Assembly: GCF_030324495.1 (NCBI RefSeq)
Contig: NZ_JACAGN010000002.1
Location: forward strand, 124,001 to 188,000
Source of the DNA: Myroides sp. 1354
GTDB lineage: Bacteria; Bacteroidota; Bacteroidia; Flavobacteriales; Flavobacteriaceae
DNA: 64,000 nucleotides
Direction of reading: 5' to 3'
Shown: piece by piece, positions 18,234 to 27,350 of the stretch
How positions within the stretch are numbered: the first letter of the stretch is position 1
Layout: each line of letters begins with the position of its first letter
The notes under the pieces: model-generated
Database searches by the model: none
What the model saw: the letters and a program-made list of their open reading frames with translations, nothing else
What the model was told of the DNA's origin: nothing
Program-made: the position numbers and the translations under genes

Positions 18234-18896
18234 CTATAGGTGTTTTTCCAATATACATTCAATCTCTCTAGAAAAATTCACCGTCATGAAATGACTTCCT
18301 CCCATAATTAAATAATCATATGCAATATATTTACAAGGTAAAATTCGATCTTTATTACCGTGAATATGAATCAAATTGGATGGAAATTCTTCATTTTTCC
18401 AATTTAAAATAGCATCAATTGCCCAGGTAAGAAATGTACAATCTGTATCAGATAAAATTTCTTTAAGTAAATACTTGTCCTCCTTAGTTTGTACACCAAA
18501 AAACCAATACGTTATACCATTACAACGTTTCAGTAAAAAAGTAGGCATCCATTGATGCAACTTATATTTTCCTATAAAAGCATACAATGGGGGCAGTTCC
18601 TTTCTTCCCTTCGCAGAGGCAAGTAAAATCACCTTTTTCACATGGCGGATTTTAGCGATTTCAACTGCTACCATACCACCGAATGACAATCCCATCAACA
18701 TAAAATAATCTTCCTTAATTTGTTCTGCGATACGAGCAGCATACGAGGGTAAAGTATCATTTTGTAAAGGGGTTATCCAAGAAATAAAGACCATATTTGT
18801 ATTTTTAAACTCAAAAGTATCAAAAACACGATTATCTACACCTAAACCACTTAACACATAGAGTTTACTCACGTTTTTTCTTTTTTTCGCCGGCAA
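18234..18896 (-). CDS. small alpha/beta hydrolase-fold protein
   Basis: 220 residues. Near the N-terminus is LYVLSGLGVDNRVFDTF (beta strand and oxyanion region). The nucleophile elbow is GLSFGGM. Towards the C-terminus are IHIHGNKDRILP (Asp) and GGSHFMTV (His), which together suggest an intact Ser-Asp-His triad. The first residues overlap the end of the upstream gene by about 30 bases; a GTG or later start near VSKLYVL is possible and would remove the overlap. The substrate is unknown. Confidence 0.82.
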   Translation of the reverse strand: MPAKKRKNVSKLYVLSGLGVDNRVFDTFEFKNTNMVFISWITPLQNDTLPSYAARIAEQIKEDYFMLMGLSFGGMVAVEIAKIRHVKKVILLASAKGRKELPPLYAFIGKYKLHQWMPTFLLKRCNGITYWFFGVQTKEDKYLLKEILSDTDCTFLTWAIDAILNWKNEEFPSNLIHIHGNKDRILPCKYIAYDYLIMGGSHFMTVNFSREIECILEKHL

Positions 18897-19434
18897 TAGC
18901 TTTAAAATTAGCCGCTGACTTCATTCTCAATTGAACCACAGCTGTTGCTTGATCTAATCCTACTTGATCCAAGGGAATTACCGTGTAATCAACGATATAA
19001 TGTTTATCCAACAATATCGTACTCGCCGATGCATTCACAATAACACCATCAATCATGTAAATTAAATTGCCTTTAAAACTGATATTCCCTTTTGTCCATT
19101 GATCTAAAACCACTAGATCTGATTTATATCCTCCTTTAAAGGTCAAGGTTACTTTTTTATCAAAGCTCATCATACCAACCTGAAATAAACCAGTATCGGT
19201 TTTCACCTCTTCAATACTCTTGGGATTAATACCGAGTAAACTATAACCACTATACAACTTATTTTCGACTTCTATTGCGTAAGTATAGGTCAATTTATCT
19301 AAATCCTTTGCTTTGACTTGGGATGGCATTGCTGCAGACAAATCTGTTTTTTGTTTTTGTTGGGCAAGTATAGTAGTACTTGTCAATCCAAGGGCCATCA
19401 TCCCCAATATTCCCAATGTTTGAAATACTCTCAT
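18865..19434 (-). CDS. secreted protein of unknown function
   Basis: I start it at the ATG at 19434 (MRVFQTLGILGMMALGLTST) because this gives a clean signal peptide ending near ILAQQ. The frame is open to 19470. The mature part (about 165 residues) reads TYTYAIEVENKLYSGYSLLG, FKGNLIYMIDGVIVNASAST and TVIPLDQVGLDQATAVVQLR, and ends in a lysine-rich tail overlapping the next gene. It may be a TonB-plug-like beta-strand fold (MIDGVIV resembles plug motifs), but I do not recognise the family. Probably co-transcribed with the hydrolase gene. Confidence 0.7.
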   Translation of the reverse strand: MRVFQTLGILGMMALGLTSTTILAQQKQKTDLSAAMPSQVKAKDLDKLTYTYAIEVENKLYSGYSLLGINPKSIEEVKTDTGLFQVGMMSFDKKVTLTFKGGYKSDLVVLDQWTKGNISFKGNLIYMIDGVIVNASASTILLDKHYIVDYTVIPLDQVGLDQATAVVQLRMKSAANFKAIAGEKKKKRE

Positions 19435-19532
19435 TTTGTTTTTTTTATTAAATGTAAACAAAAACTGCATAGCTTAAACCTCAAACTAAAAAAAGGTTTG
19501 TGTTATTCACACAAACCTTTCATTTACTCTAT

Positions 19533-21452
19533 TTACATGAGCTCTGCCGCCACATCTTCCCATTCCTGCATCAAAGCCTCTATTTTCTTTTTATTTTGCT
19601 CATAGGCTTTAAAAAAGCTCTCATCTTGCATCAGTTTTTCGTAATCTTCAGCCAATCGCGCATCGTCTTTTACGACTTTTTTCTCCAATTCACTGATTTC
19701 ACTTTCGATTTTACTCAATCTATTTTGAAGCGTTTTTTGCTTCTTTTGATCTTCATAAGATAACGCAACCACTTTCTTCTCCTCCACTTTCACTTCTACT
19801 TGAGGCTCTTTCTTATCGCTTTTCTTCTCAATTTCACGCATATTTTGTGCTTTGCGTTCGTCTAAGAAGTAATTGATATCACCTAGATACTCTTTGATCT
19901 TTTGATCTTTGAATTCATAGACTAAATTCGTCAATCCTTGTAAGAAATCACGATCGTGAGAAACTAAAATCAACGTTCCTTTGAAGTTTAACAATGCTTG
20001 TTTCAACACATTCTTAGATTTAATATCCAAGTGGTTGGTCGGCTCATCCATTAGCAATACATTAATTGGAGATAACAACATACGACACAAAGCCAAACGG
20101 TTTCGCTCTCCTCCAGAAAGCACTTTCACTTTCTTTTCTACATCATCCCCTCTAAACAAAAATGCACCTAACATATCGCGTACTTTCACGCGATTACCAT
20201 CCGTTGCCGCATCTAACATCGTATCTAAAAGCGTTTTCTCTCCATCTAAATAGTCTGCTTGATTCTGAGCAAAATATCCAATTTGAACATTATGCCCTAA
20301 TTTAATAGAACCATCGTATTCAAATTCTTCCATCACAGCTTTGATCAACGTCGATTTTCCTTGACCATTTTGTCCTACAAAAGCAATCTTACTACCACGC
20401 TCTATCAAGAAATTGACATCTTTAAAAATAACTTTATCACCAAAGCGTTTTGTAACCCCTTCCATTTCCAATACAACCTTACCTGGGTCGATACTCACTG
20501 GAAAAGAAATATTCATCACCGCATTGTCATCTTCATCCACCTCAATACGCTCTACTTTATCTAATTTCTTGATTAAAGATTGCGCCATGGAGGCTTTTGT
20601 TGCTTTATAGCGGAATCGCTCAATAAGCTTTTCGGTTTCTTCAATCTTCTTAGCCTGATTCTTTTGGGCTGCCAATTGCATTTCGCGCAATTCTTCACGT
20701 AAAATCAAATACTCCGAATACGGTTTATCGAAATCGTAAATCTTCCCTAGTGATATTTCAATGGTGCGATTAGTCACGTTATCTAAGAACATTTTATCGT
20801 GGGAGATAATCACCACTGCTCCAGGATAACTTCTTAGAAATTGCTCCAACCAAATAATACTTTCAATATCCAAGTGGTTGGTCGGCTCATCGAGTAAAAG
20901 CACATCATTATCTTGCAATAACAATTTCGCTAATTCGATACGCATACGCCATCCCCCAGAAAAGGTATCCGTAAGATTCTCAAAATCCTCACGTTTAAAC
21001 CCTAATCCTTGTAAGATACGCTCTGTATTACCTACGTAATTATATCCACCGATAATTTCAAAACGATGGGTTAAGTCGCTTAGTTTTTCGATCAGTTCCG
21101 AATAGGATTCTGACTCGTAATCCGTGCGTTCAGCTAATTCTTTATTTACATTATCTAAAGTAGCCTCTACAGCTTTTATCTCTTCAAATGCTTGATAAGC
21201 TTCATCTAAAACGGTTCTCCCTGGAATAAATTCGATATCCTGACGTAAAAAACCTATTTTTAGTTCTTTCTCCATGGCAATACTCCCCGTATCCGGTTCC
21301 ATATCCCTAGATAAAAGTTTCAACATTGTTGATTTTCCAGCGCCATTCTTCCCAACTAATCCAACGCGATCACCAGCACCAATTCTGAATGTAACGTTTT
21401 CAAATAAGTATTCGCCAGAAAACGATACAGACAAATTATGTATATTCAACAT
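19533..21452 (-). CDS. ABC-F family ATPase (ribosome-associated)
   Basis: 639 residues with two ABC nucleotide-binding domains and no membrane segment. The first Walker A is GKNGAGKS with signature FSGGWRMR and LLLDEPTNHLD. The second Walker A is GQNGQGKS with LSGGERNR and LLMDEPTNHLD. A charged interdomain linker and a C-terminal coiled coil (QKTLQNRLSKIESEISELEKK) match the YdiF/Uup-like ABC-F group, which acts on the ribosome E site. The downstream -strand neighbour encodes the secreted protein. The DAO oxidoreductase gene ends 5 bases upstream of this gene, so the two are probably co-transcribed. Confidence 0.95.
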   Translation of the reverse strand: MLNIHNLSVSFSGEYLFENVTFRIGAGDRVGLVGKNGAGKSTMLKLLSRDMEPDTGSIAMEKELKIGFLRQDIEFIPGRTVLDEAYQAFEEIKAVEATLDNVNKELAERTDYESESYSELIEKLSDLTHRFEIIGGYNYVGNTERILQGLGFKREDFENLTDTFSGGWRMRIELAKLLLQDNDVLLLDEPTNHLDIESIIWLEQFLRSYPGAVVIISHDKMFLDNVTNRTIEISLGKIYDFDKPYSEYLILREELREMQLAAQKNQAKKIEETEKLIERFRYKATKASMAQSLIKKLDKVERIEVDEDDNAVMNISFPVSIDPGKVVLEMEGVTKRFGDKVIFKDVNFLIERGSKIAFVGQNGQGKSTLIKAVMEEFEYDGSIKLGHNVQIGYFAQNQADYLDGEKTLLDTMLDAATDGNRVKVRDMLGAFLFRGDDVEKKVKVLSGGERNRLALCRMLLSPINVLLMDEPTNHLDIKSKNVLKQALLNFKGTLILVSHDRDFLQGLTNLVYEFKDQKIKEYLGDINYFLDERKAQNMREIEKKSDKKEPQVEVKVEEKKVVALSYEDQKKQKTLQNRLSKIESEISELEKKVVKDDARLAEDYEKLMQDESFFKAYEQNKKKIEALMQEWEDVAAELM

Positions 21453-21457
21453 AAATA

Positions 21458-22525
21458 TTACTTCTTTAATTTAAACTTTTTATAGCGATGAATGGAAATA
21501 TTTTCCTCTAACGCTATGTTATTCTCTATATAATTATACAATTGTTCTGCTAAATAAGGAGCTAGTAAAACACCACGTGTTCCCAATCCATTTAATACAA
21601 AAATACGATCTGATTCTAGACTTCTTCCCAACAAAGGTCGTCGATCTTTTACTGTAGGGCGAACCCCAGCGATATGCTCTACAATTTCAAAATCCAAATG
21701 AACAAAACTCTTCAATCCCTCAATTAATTCTGCTTTCCCTTCTTTTGTAGGAACATCTGTTTTATCTTCCCAATTATATGTTGCTCCAAGCTTATATTTG
21801 TCCTCTCCGATTGGAATCAAAAACACACCTGCTTTCAACATAAAATCACAATTCAGACCTGGAATCTTAACAATCATTAATTCTCCTTTGGTGCCATCTA
21901 AGGGTAATTCTTTGAAGAACGGATTTTGCAACAAACCAAAACCTTCAGCAAACACAATATGTTTGGCGCTAATTCCCTTATAAGAAACACCATCATTGTC
22001 GTATTTCAATAGGGCATAGTCAAAATTTTCTTTCTTATAGCACCCCAATTGAGTTAAATGTTGACGATAGGCTGGAATCAATTCATCTGTTTCCAGATAA
22101 CCGGTAGACCGAACTTTTCCTAAACCAAAGGACAAATCTACCCCATCTATTCTCTTCTTTTCAATTTCCGGAGATAAAAAGGCATTTAAATTTGGTCGAT
22201 CTGCAGCTTGAAACCAATTATTTTGTTCTTCAATCGAAGCTAAACGTCGATATAAATCCATCGGAAACCAACATTTAAGTTGCAATTTAGCCTCTAAAGC
22301 AGGATAAAATACTTCAGCTATGGCCAACTGTTCATTTACTTTCCATACATCTGTAAAGCGTTTAAGAACGACAGGATTATACATTCCACCAGCGATTAAA
22401 GAAGAAGAGCGTTCTTCTGAATCAACAACAACGAACGTTTTGCCTTCTTGCGCTAACTTTTCTGTAAAAGCAATTCCTGCTAATCCAGTTCCTACAACAA
22501 TATAATCCACCATACTTGACATCAT
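21458..22525 (-). CDS. FAD-dependent oxidoreductase (DAO family)
   Basis: 355 residues with an N-terminal Rossmann FAD motif (VDYIVVGTGLAGIAFTEKLA) and the DAO-family end (GVRPTVKDRRPLLGRS ... GLGTRGVLLAPYLAEQL). Related proteins act on amino acids such as glycine or D-amino acids. The substrate here cannot be assigned. Several start codons are possible (22525, 22522 and MVDYIVVG at 22513); the last gives the most typical N-terminus. A terminator at 22530-22560 separates it from gldN. Confidence 0.88.
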   Translation of the reverse strand: MMSSMVDYIVVGTGLAGIAFTEKLAQEGKTFVVVDSEERSSSLIAGGMYNPVVLKRFTDVWKVNEQLAIAEVFYPALEAKLQLKCWFPMDLYRRLASIEEQNNWFQAADRPNLNAFLSPEIEKKRIDGVDLSFGLGKVRSTGYLETDELIPAYRQHLTQLGCYKKENFDYALLKYDNDGVSYKGISAKHIVFAEGFGLLQNPFFKELPLDGTKGELMIVKIPGLNCDFMLKAGVFLIPIGEDKYKLGATYNWEDKTDVPTKEGKAELIEGLKSFVHLDFEIVEHIAGVRPTVKDRRPLLGRSLESDRIFVLNGLGTRGVLLAPYLAEQLYNYIENNIALEENISIHRYKKFKLKK

Positions 22526-22529
22526 AAAA

Positions 22530-22560
22530 AAAGCTCTTATCTAATTTAGATAAGAGCTTT
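22530..22560 (-). terminator. Rho-independent terminator of the gldKLMN transcript
   Basis: The long stem AAAGCTCTTATCTAA/TTAGATAAGAGCTTT has almost no loop and is followed on the reverse strand by TTTTTTA. It lies 20 bases after the gldN stop codon. Confidence 0.9.
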
Positions 22561-22580
22561 ATAAATTAGTAATTACAAAA

Positions 22581-23477
22581 TTAGTAATTCCATAAATCAT
22601 CTTCAAGGTTTCTGATCAATTCTTTGATGCGTTCGCCTTCAAATAATTGACTTAACTCTCCACCTTTGATATAATCGTTGATTCTAGAATCCCCGTATTG
22701 ATTATCTGCTTTATAAATCGTAGAGCTAAAACGTCTAGCATTCAACAGATGATCAAAGTTCATTGGATTCATTGGGTTCTTAGAGTTAAATACCTGAGCA
22801 TCGAATAACGTATTTCTAGCATTCGGGAAGAATATCCAGAAAAGTTCAACTGCATTCTCAACATCAGCACCTTTTGTATAAAGGTCAACTACTACTGGAG
22901 CAATTCCCAACAAACGGTATTTTAACTGTCCTTCGTTGCGGTCAAAATACCACAATCCAACCACGTGATACGATTTTACATCAGATGGACGTAATTCGAT
23001 ACGTTGAATATATTCCTCTGGAATTCTTTCACCAGCATTATAGTATTCAATACCAGCATCTGTAGTATCAATTTTCACGAAAGATGTTTCAAGTTCCTTT
23101 AATGTTCTTTTTCTTTTAAAGTCACTATCATCGTATACTTCTGTGATAGCCCCAGACTTAATACCATCAATCAACGCTTGGAACATAGATTTTCTTCCAT
23201 CTCCCGAAACTTCTTCGATTGGATAGTAATAAGACTCATTCGCTTTCTCTTCTAGAGAAATATTTTCCCACACTTTTATACCAAACAAGATGTCCTTATC
23301 TGCTACATATCCGTATGGAATTGGTCCTTCGCTTTGTACGTATATATCTTGAATACTTTTAATTCCAATTTCTTCCGCAGACTGAGCATTTAACAAGTTT
23401 TTTTGTGCTGATGCTTGCAATGAGAATATTGAAAATGCTACAAATAGTGAAATTTTTTTCCAGTTCATATTATTCAA
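22581..23477 (-). CDS. gldN: gliding motility / type IX secretion protein GldN
   Basis: 298 residues with a signal peptide ending near LFVAFSIFSLQASAQ. The body matches GldN/PorN (QDIYVQSEGPIPYGYVADKDILFGIKVWE, KSYHVVGLWYFDRNEGQLKYRLLGIAPVV, VELFWIFFPNARN). GldN is a periplasmic partner of GldK, forming the ring below the outer-membrane translocon of the type IX secretion system. It is the last gene of gldK-gldL-gldM-gldN; 27 bases separate it from gldM. The start may be at the second ATG (MNWKKISLF). Confidence 0.97.
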   Translation of the reverse strand: MNNMNWKKISLFVAFSIFSLQASAQKNLLNAQSAEEIGIKSIQDIYVQSEGPIPYGYVADKDILFGIKVWENISLEEKANESYYYPIEEVSGDGRKSMFQALIDGIKSGAITEVYDDSDFKRKRTLKELETSFVKIDTTDAGIEYYNAGERIPEEYIQRIELRPSDVKSYHVVGLWYFDRNEGQLKYRLLGIAPVVVDLYTKGADVENAVELFWIFFPNARNTLFDAQVFNSKNPMNPMNFDHLLNARRFSSTIYKADNQYGDSRINDYIKGGELSQLFEGERIKELIRNLEDDLWNY

Positions 23478-23504
23478 AGTTTTCTTCTATTATTTATTTC
23501 GAAA

Positions 23505-25070
23505 TTACATGATTTCGAATGTACAAGGTGCAGTTTTCTTCAATGCATAATCACTTGCACCGTCTAAACGTACCTTGATATCAGAAATAACAACTACATC
23601 TCCTAGTCTTGCTTTAGAAATCGTAGCTTTCGCTCTGTCATTCATTCTATTTCCTTGAACCACCACTGATGGTTGTCCTGGAACTTGCAAAACAAATCCT
23701 GTAACTGTTAACCCTAATTCAAAATCAAAATCCTCTAATTTAGCACCGATGGTTACCACTTCTAAGTTAGACTTAGGTCCTTTCGCAGCGTACTCACCAC
23801 GAACTGTACCACGAGGTGCAGGAATATCTTTAATTCTAAATACTTTTTTATCGCTTACCGATGTTCCATCAGGTAATTTACCTGTTACGTTGATTGTTAC
23901 TTCTCTACCTGCTTGTGGACGCATATTATATTGTCCTGCTTTTCCACCTTTAGATAAACCAGGAGCAGAAGCTACTACTTTATCATCAGAAATACCTGCA
24001 AAAGAGATTGTCATCGGGTTTGTTACCCCACGGTAAACAACGTTCATTTTATCTGCAGAGATATTCGCTTGATTAGGCTTCGGAACTACCACGTAGTTTC
24101 CTGTAAAGTCAACTGGAATAGCTTGTCCGTCCTCCATGAAAGTAAATTTACCTTTAAATTCATGTTCTCCTACGTTTCCAGTGCTAAATCCTAAATTCAC
24201 ACGTCCATTATCTAATGCTTTTGATAAATCAACTTTTTGTCCATTTACGATTACTTCTGTTGGTACAGTCGATTGATCATAACGTCCTAAAACAACCATT
24301 CCTTTAAATTGTTCACCAGCAAAATAAGCTGATTTCTCAGAAATAACGATTGCTTTATAGTTGCGCATTGATGCCGCTTGACTTAATGTATTTCCTAATA
24401 ATAGGTTGTAGAAGTCGTGCTCAATTACTTTTGCATCATTTTGCATCGTAGACAATTTAGTCAAAGATGCAATTGCTGGAAACCCTTGGAAGTTGTAATT
24501 TAAATAAGGCTTTACAACACCTTCTCCATCTTTTACATCAGCTAAATCAAATCTATTTTGCAATTCAACTGTGATAAGTTGATATTTTGTATCTTCTGTA
24601 AGAACAGCAGCAATATCTTTCTTATATTTTTCAATTGCAGCAATAAATTCTTCTCCTTGCGCAGAATACTTATCACCGTTAAACCAAGCTTGATCAATTA
24701 CGTCTCCTTTATCCATACGCTCAGCAGGTAATTTCCCATCGATGCGTTGCTCTTCTAGAGGTTCTGTAATCATCGTTTTCACAGTAGTAATATAATCAAA
24801 AAACTCTTTTGTGATAGCCGATACTTGTTTTGCTCTTTTGTAAGGTTCTCCAAAGCGAGCTGGATCATCAGAAGCTCTCACTTCTAAACTCTCTAGCAAG
24901 CTTGTATTATTTGTCATCGCCGAAACGTTCGCCGATTCAAATTTATCGTTTACCATTCCAAAAGCTGATAAAACCTCCTTTGACATCTGAAGTGCCATCA
25001 TCGCGATGAACACAAGATACATAAGGTTAATCATCTTTTGTCTAGGTGTCAATTTTGCTCCTCCTGCCAT
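23505..25070 (-). CDS. gldM: gliding motility / type IX secretion motor protein GldM
   Basis: 521 residues. One N-terminal membrane helix (KMINLMYLVFIAMMALQMS, about residues 12-32) is followed by a long periplasmic part of beta-rich domains (KLPAERMDKGDVIDQAWF, NYVVVPKPNQANISADKMNVVYRGVTNPM, VRGEYAAKGPK). GldM with GldL forms the proton-driven rotary motor that powers gliding and the type IX secretion system. Conserved order and 27-base gaps with gldL and gldN indicate one operon. Confidence 0.98.
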   Translation of the reverse strand: MAGGAKLTPRQKMINLMYLVFIAMMALQMSKEVLSAFGMVNDKFESANVSAMTNNTSLLESLEVRASDDPARFGEPYKRAKQVSAITKEFFDYITTVKTMITEPLEEQRIDGKLPAERMDKGDVIDQAWFNGDKYSAQGEEFIAAIEKYKKDIAAVLTEDTKYQLITVELQNRFDLADVKDGEGVVKPYLNYNFQGFPAIASLTKLSTMQNDAKVIEHDFYNLLLGNTLSQAASMRNYKAIVISEKSAYFAGEQFKGMVVLGRYDQSTVPTEVIVNGQKVDLSKALDNGRVNLGFSTGNVGEHEFKGKFTFMEDGQAIPVDFTGNYVVVPKPNQANISADKMNVVYRGVTNPMTISFAGISDDKVVASAPGLSKGGKAGQYNMRPQAGREVTINVTGKLPDGTSVSDKKVFRIKDIPAPRGTVRGEYAAKGPKSNLEVVTIGAKLEDFDFELGLTVTGFVLQVPGQPSVVVQGNRMNDRAKATISKARLGDVVVISDIKVRLDGASDYALKKTAPCTFEIM

Positions 25071-25097
25071 TATTTATAACTTTATATGGATTATAAA

Positions 25098-25766
25098 TTA
25101 ATTAGCACCGCGGTTTCCCATTGCAGAAAGCATTCCTCCATAAACTGTGTTTAGAGAAGACAAGTTGCTTGTTAAAGCAGACATTTGCTCTTTTAATTTG
25201 ATATTATTTTCAGCAACTTCTTTGTTGATTTCAGCATTGCGAGTAGCACTCTCTAACTGAACTTTATACATTGAATTTAATGATTCCAATTGAGCTGCAG
25301 CCATTGACATTTCTTCAGCATATTTTCTAGTCGAAGCTACTGAATCAACTGTTGGAGCAATCTCTTTCGATGCTGCTTCAAAGTTTCTGATGCTTTTACT
25401 TAAACTATTCATTAACTCACCGTCAATTTTAGCTTCTTTCAATAAATCATCTAATTTTTTAGATAACATACCTTGTTCTTCTGTTGATCCACCACCAACA
25501 AATCCTACAGCACTACCACCTCTAACTTGTTGCGGTTCACCTCCTTTTAATTCAGGATATACTTTAGACCAGTCTAACTCATCATCAACTGGTTCAAAAG
25601 CAGATATTGCAAAAATAAGAGCTTCTACAACCAATCCTAAAGTTAGCATATTATTTCCATTAATTGGACCCAACTCCATGTGCGTAATTTTAAATAATGC
25701 ACCGATAATTACAACTGAAGCCCCCATTCCATAACAGAAGTTCATCACTTTTTTAGGTATTGCCAT
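25098..25766 (-). CDS. gldL: gliding motility / type IX secretion motor protein GldL
   Basis: 222 residues with two N-terminal membrane helices (VMNFCYGMGASVVIIGALFKI and NMLTLGLVVEALIFAISAF). A glutamate in the second helix is placed like the motor glutamate of GldL. A cytoplasmic, glutamine-rich helical tail follows. It forms the pentameric stator-like ring around the GldM dimer. It lies between gldK and gldM in the expected order. Confidence 0.98.
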   Translation of the reverse strand: MAIPKKVMNFCYGMGASVVIIGALFKITHMELGPINGNNMLTLGLVVEALIFAISAFEPVDDELDWSKVYPELKGGEPQQVRGGSAVGFVGGGSTEEQGMLSKKLDDLLKEAKIDGELMNSLSKSIRNFEAASKEIAPTVDSVASTRKYAEEMSMAAAQLESLNSMYKVQLESATRNAEINKEVAENNIKLKEQMSALTSNLSSLNTVYGGMLSAMGNRGAN

Positions 25767-25821
25767 AATTTTTTAATTGTTTTAATTGTTTGTCTATAAT
25801 CTATAATTGTTTTGGTTCGAA

Positions 25822-27222
25822 TTATTTAGCCATTTTTGACACGTTGCTTCTTGACATAGAACCTGAAACTGACTGTACAGTTCTAAATCCGATATAAGAT
25901 CTAGCTGAATCTGCGTATTCAGAATCACGAGTAGCAACTTGTAACATATAAGCAGGGTCTCTCCAAGATCCTCCTCTAACAACTTTTAATGGCGTATCTG
26001 ATCTTCTGTTTTTTGGTTTTAAACTTGACATGAAATCATACGATGATGAATCATAAGGTGAACTTGTCCACTCTGCTACGTTTCCTGACATATTGTACAA
26101 GTTATATCCATTTGGTGGATATGCACGTGCTTCTGCAGTATAAGTTGCTCCATCTGCTGCATAATCAAAACGGCTTGGCTTGAAGTTAGCCATAAAACAC
26201 CCTTTTTCATCTGTAGTATAAGGACCTCCCCAAGGATACATAGCTCCTTCTAAACCACCTCTAGCAGCAAATTCCCACTCGCTTTCCATTGGCAATCTGT
26301 ACTCATGTACTTCAGAAGGCAAACGTTTTGAACGTAAGAATGTGTTTTTATACAAGGTTCTCCATGCTGCAAACGCTCTAGCTTGATGCCAGTTCACACC
26401 TACTACAGGGTATTCACCAAAAGCTTCATGCCAGAAATAATCATTATGCATTGGCTCGTTGTAAGAATATTGGAATTCTTTAATCCAACGTGTTGTATCA
26501 GGATAGATCAACAACGTTTCCGTTTTTAAATGTCGGCTGCGTTTTCCGCGAGGATCATTTCCTTTGTCTTTCATTGCTCCCTCTAAATCCACATACGTGT
26601 ACTTGAATTTAATTTTAGAAGCATCAAACATCCCTAATCCGTTATATGTTTCAGAAGCTGGAATGTATAAAGAGTCCATTACTTCCACATAGTATTCGTC
26701 TGGATAACGATCCACGGATACAGGTAAGTTTACTTTTTTATTTAATCTTCTACCTGCATACATATCATCGCTTGTATCCATGCTGTAGTAATTTTCGTAC
26801 ATATATCTTTGATAAGGCGTCATACGATCTAGATTTTCTTCATTATCTAAAAACGCATAAGCACCAATACCACCACCATCTGGAGTCAATCCCATATCAT
26901 CTGCTGCGATAGCTAAACGAGTTCGGATAACCGAATCCTTTACCCAATCCACAAATTTTCTGTACTGGTTGTTTGTAACAGCAGTCTCATCCATATAGAA
27001 TGAACCAACAGTTACTGTTTTTGTTGGAGCATCTTGTGCACCAAGGAAATCTTCGTTTGATTGTCCCATTGTAAAAGTCCCACCTGGAACCAAAGACATA
27101 CCATGAGGCTTCGTAGTTGACCATCTCTTCCCTTCTACTCCGCCTAACAACTCACCTCGATCTCCAGTACCACAGCTGCATACCAAAGCTAAAACTGCTC
27201 CTAACGTAATGATCTTCTTCAT
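25822..27222 (-). CDS. gldK: gliding motility lipoprotein GldK
   Basis: 466 residues beginning with a lipoprotein signal (LGAVLALVCSCGTG). The body is a formylglycine-generating-enzyme/sulfatase-modifying fold (MSLVPGGTFTMGQSNEDFLG, GVNWHQARAFAAWR, LPMESEWEFAARGG, NVAEWTSSPYD, VVRGGSWRD). In GldK this fold is structural, and the protein forms the outer-membrane-associated ring with GldN. It is the first gene of the gldKLMN operon. A TAGCTTTG -7 element lies at 27293-27300 upstream. Confidence 0.97.
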   Translation of the reverse strand: MKKIITLGAVLALVCSCGTGDRGELLGGVEGKRWSTTKPHGMSLVPGGTFTMGQSNEDFLGAQDAPTKTVTVGSFYMDETAVTNNQYRKFVDWVKDSVIRTRLAIAADDMGLTPDGGGIGAYAFLDNEENLDRMTPYQRYMYENYYSMDTSDDMYAGRRLNKKVNLPVSVDRYPDEYYVEVMDSLYIPASETYNGLGMFDASKIKFKYTYVDLEGAMKDKGNDPRGKRSRHLKTETLLIYPDTTRWIKEFQYSYNEPMHNDYFWHEAFGEYPVVGVNWHQARAFAAWRTLYKNTFLRSKRLPSEVHEYRLPMESEWEFAARGGLEGAMYPWGGPYTTDEKGCFMANFKPSRFDYAADGATYTAEARAYPPNGYNLYNMSGNVAEWTSSPYDSSSYDFMSSLKPKNRRSDTPLKVVRGGSWRDPAYMLQVATRDSEYADSARSYIGFRTVQSVSGSMSRSNVSKMAK

Positions 27223-27292
27223 ATATTATTTAGGTTTTCTTATATACTTCTTAAAAATGTAAACGTATTCAATTATTTTTAATTTTCAAAAA

Positions 27293-27300
27293 CAAAGCTA
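27293..27300 (-). promoter_or_regulatory. -7 element upstream of gldKLMN
   Basis: The reverse-strand octamer TAGCTTTG matches TAnnTTTG and would start the transcript about 65 bases before gldK. No clean -33 TTG at the ideal distance; instead there is an inverted repeat (TTTAACAT/ATGTTAAA, about 27318-27342), which may terminate the upstream gene. Confidence 0.5.
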
Positions 27301-27350
27301 AAAAAAATTTAGTTTATATTTAACATATATAAATGTTAAATTTTTCAAGC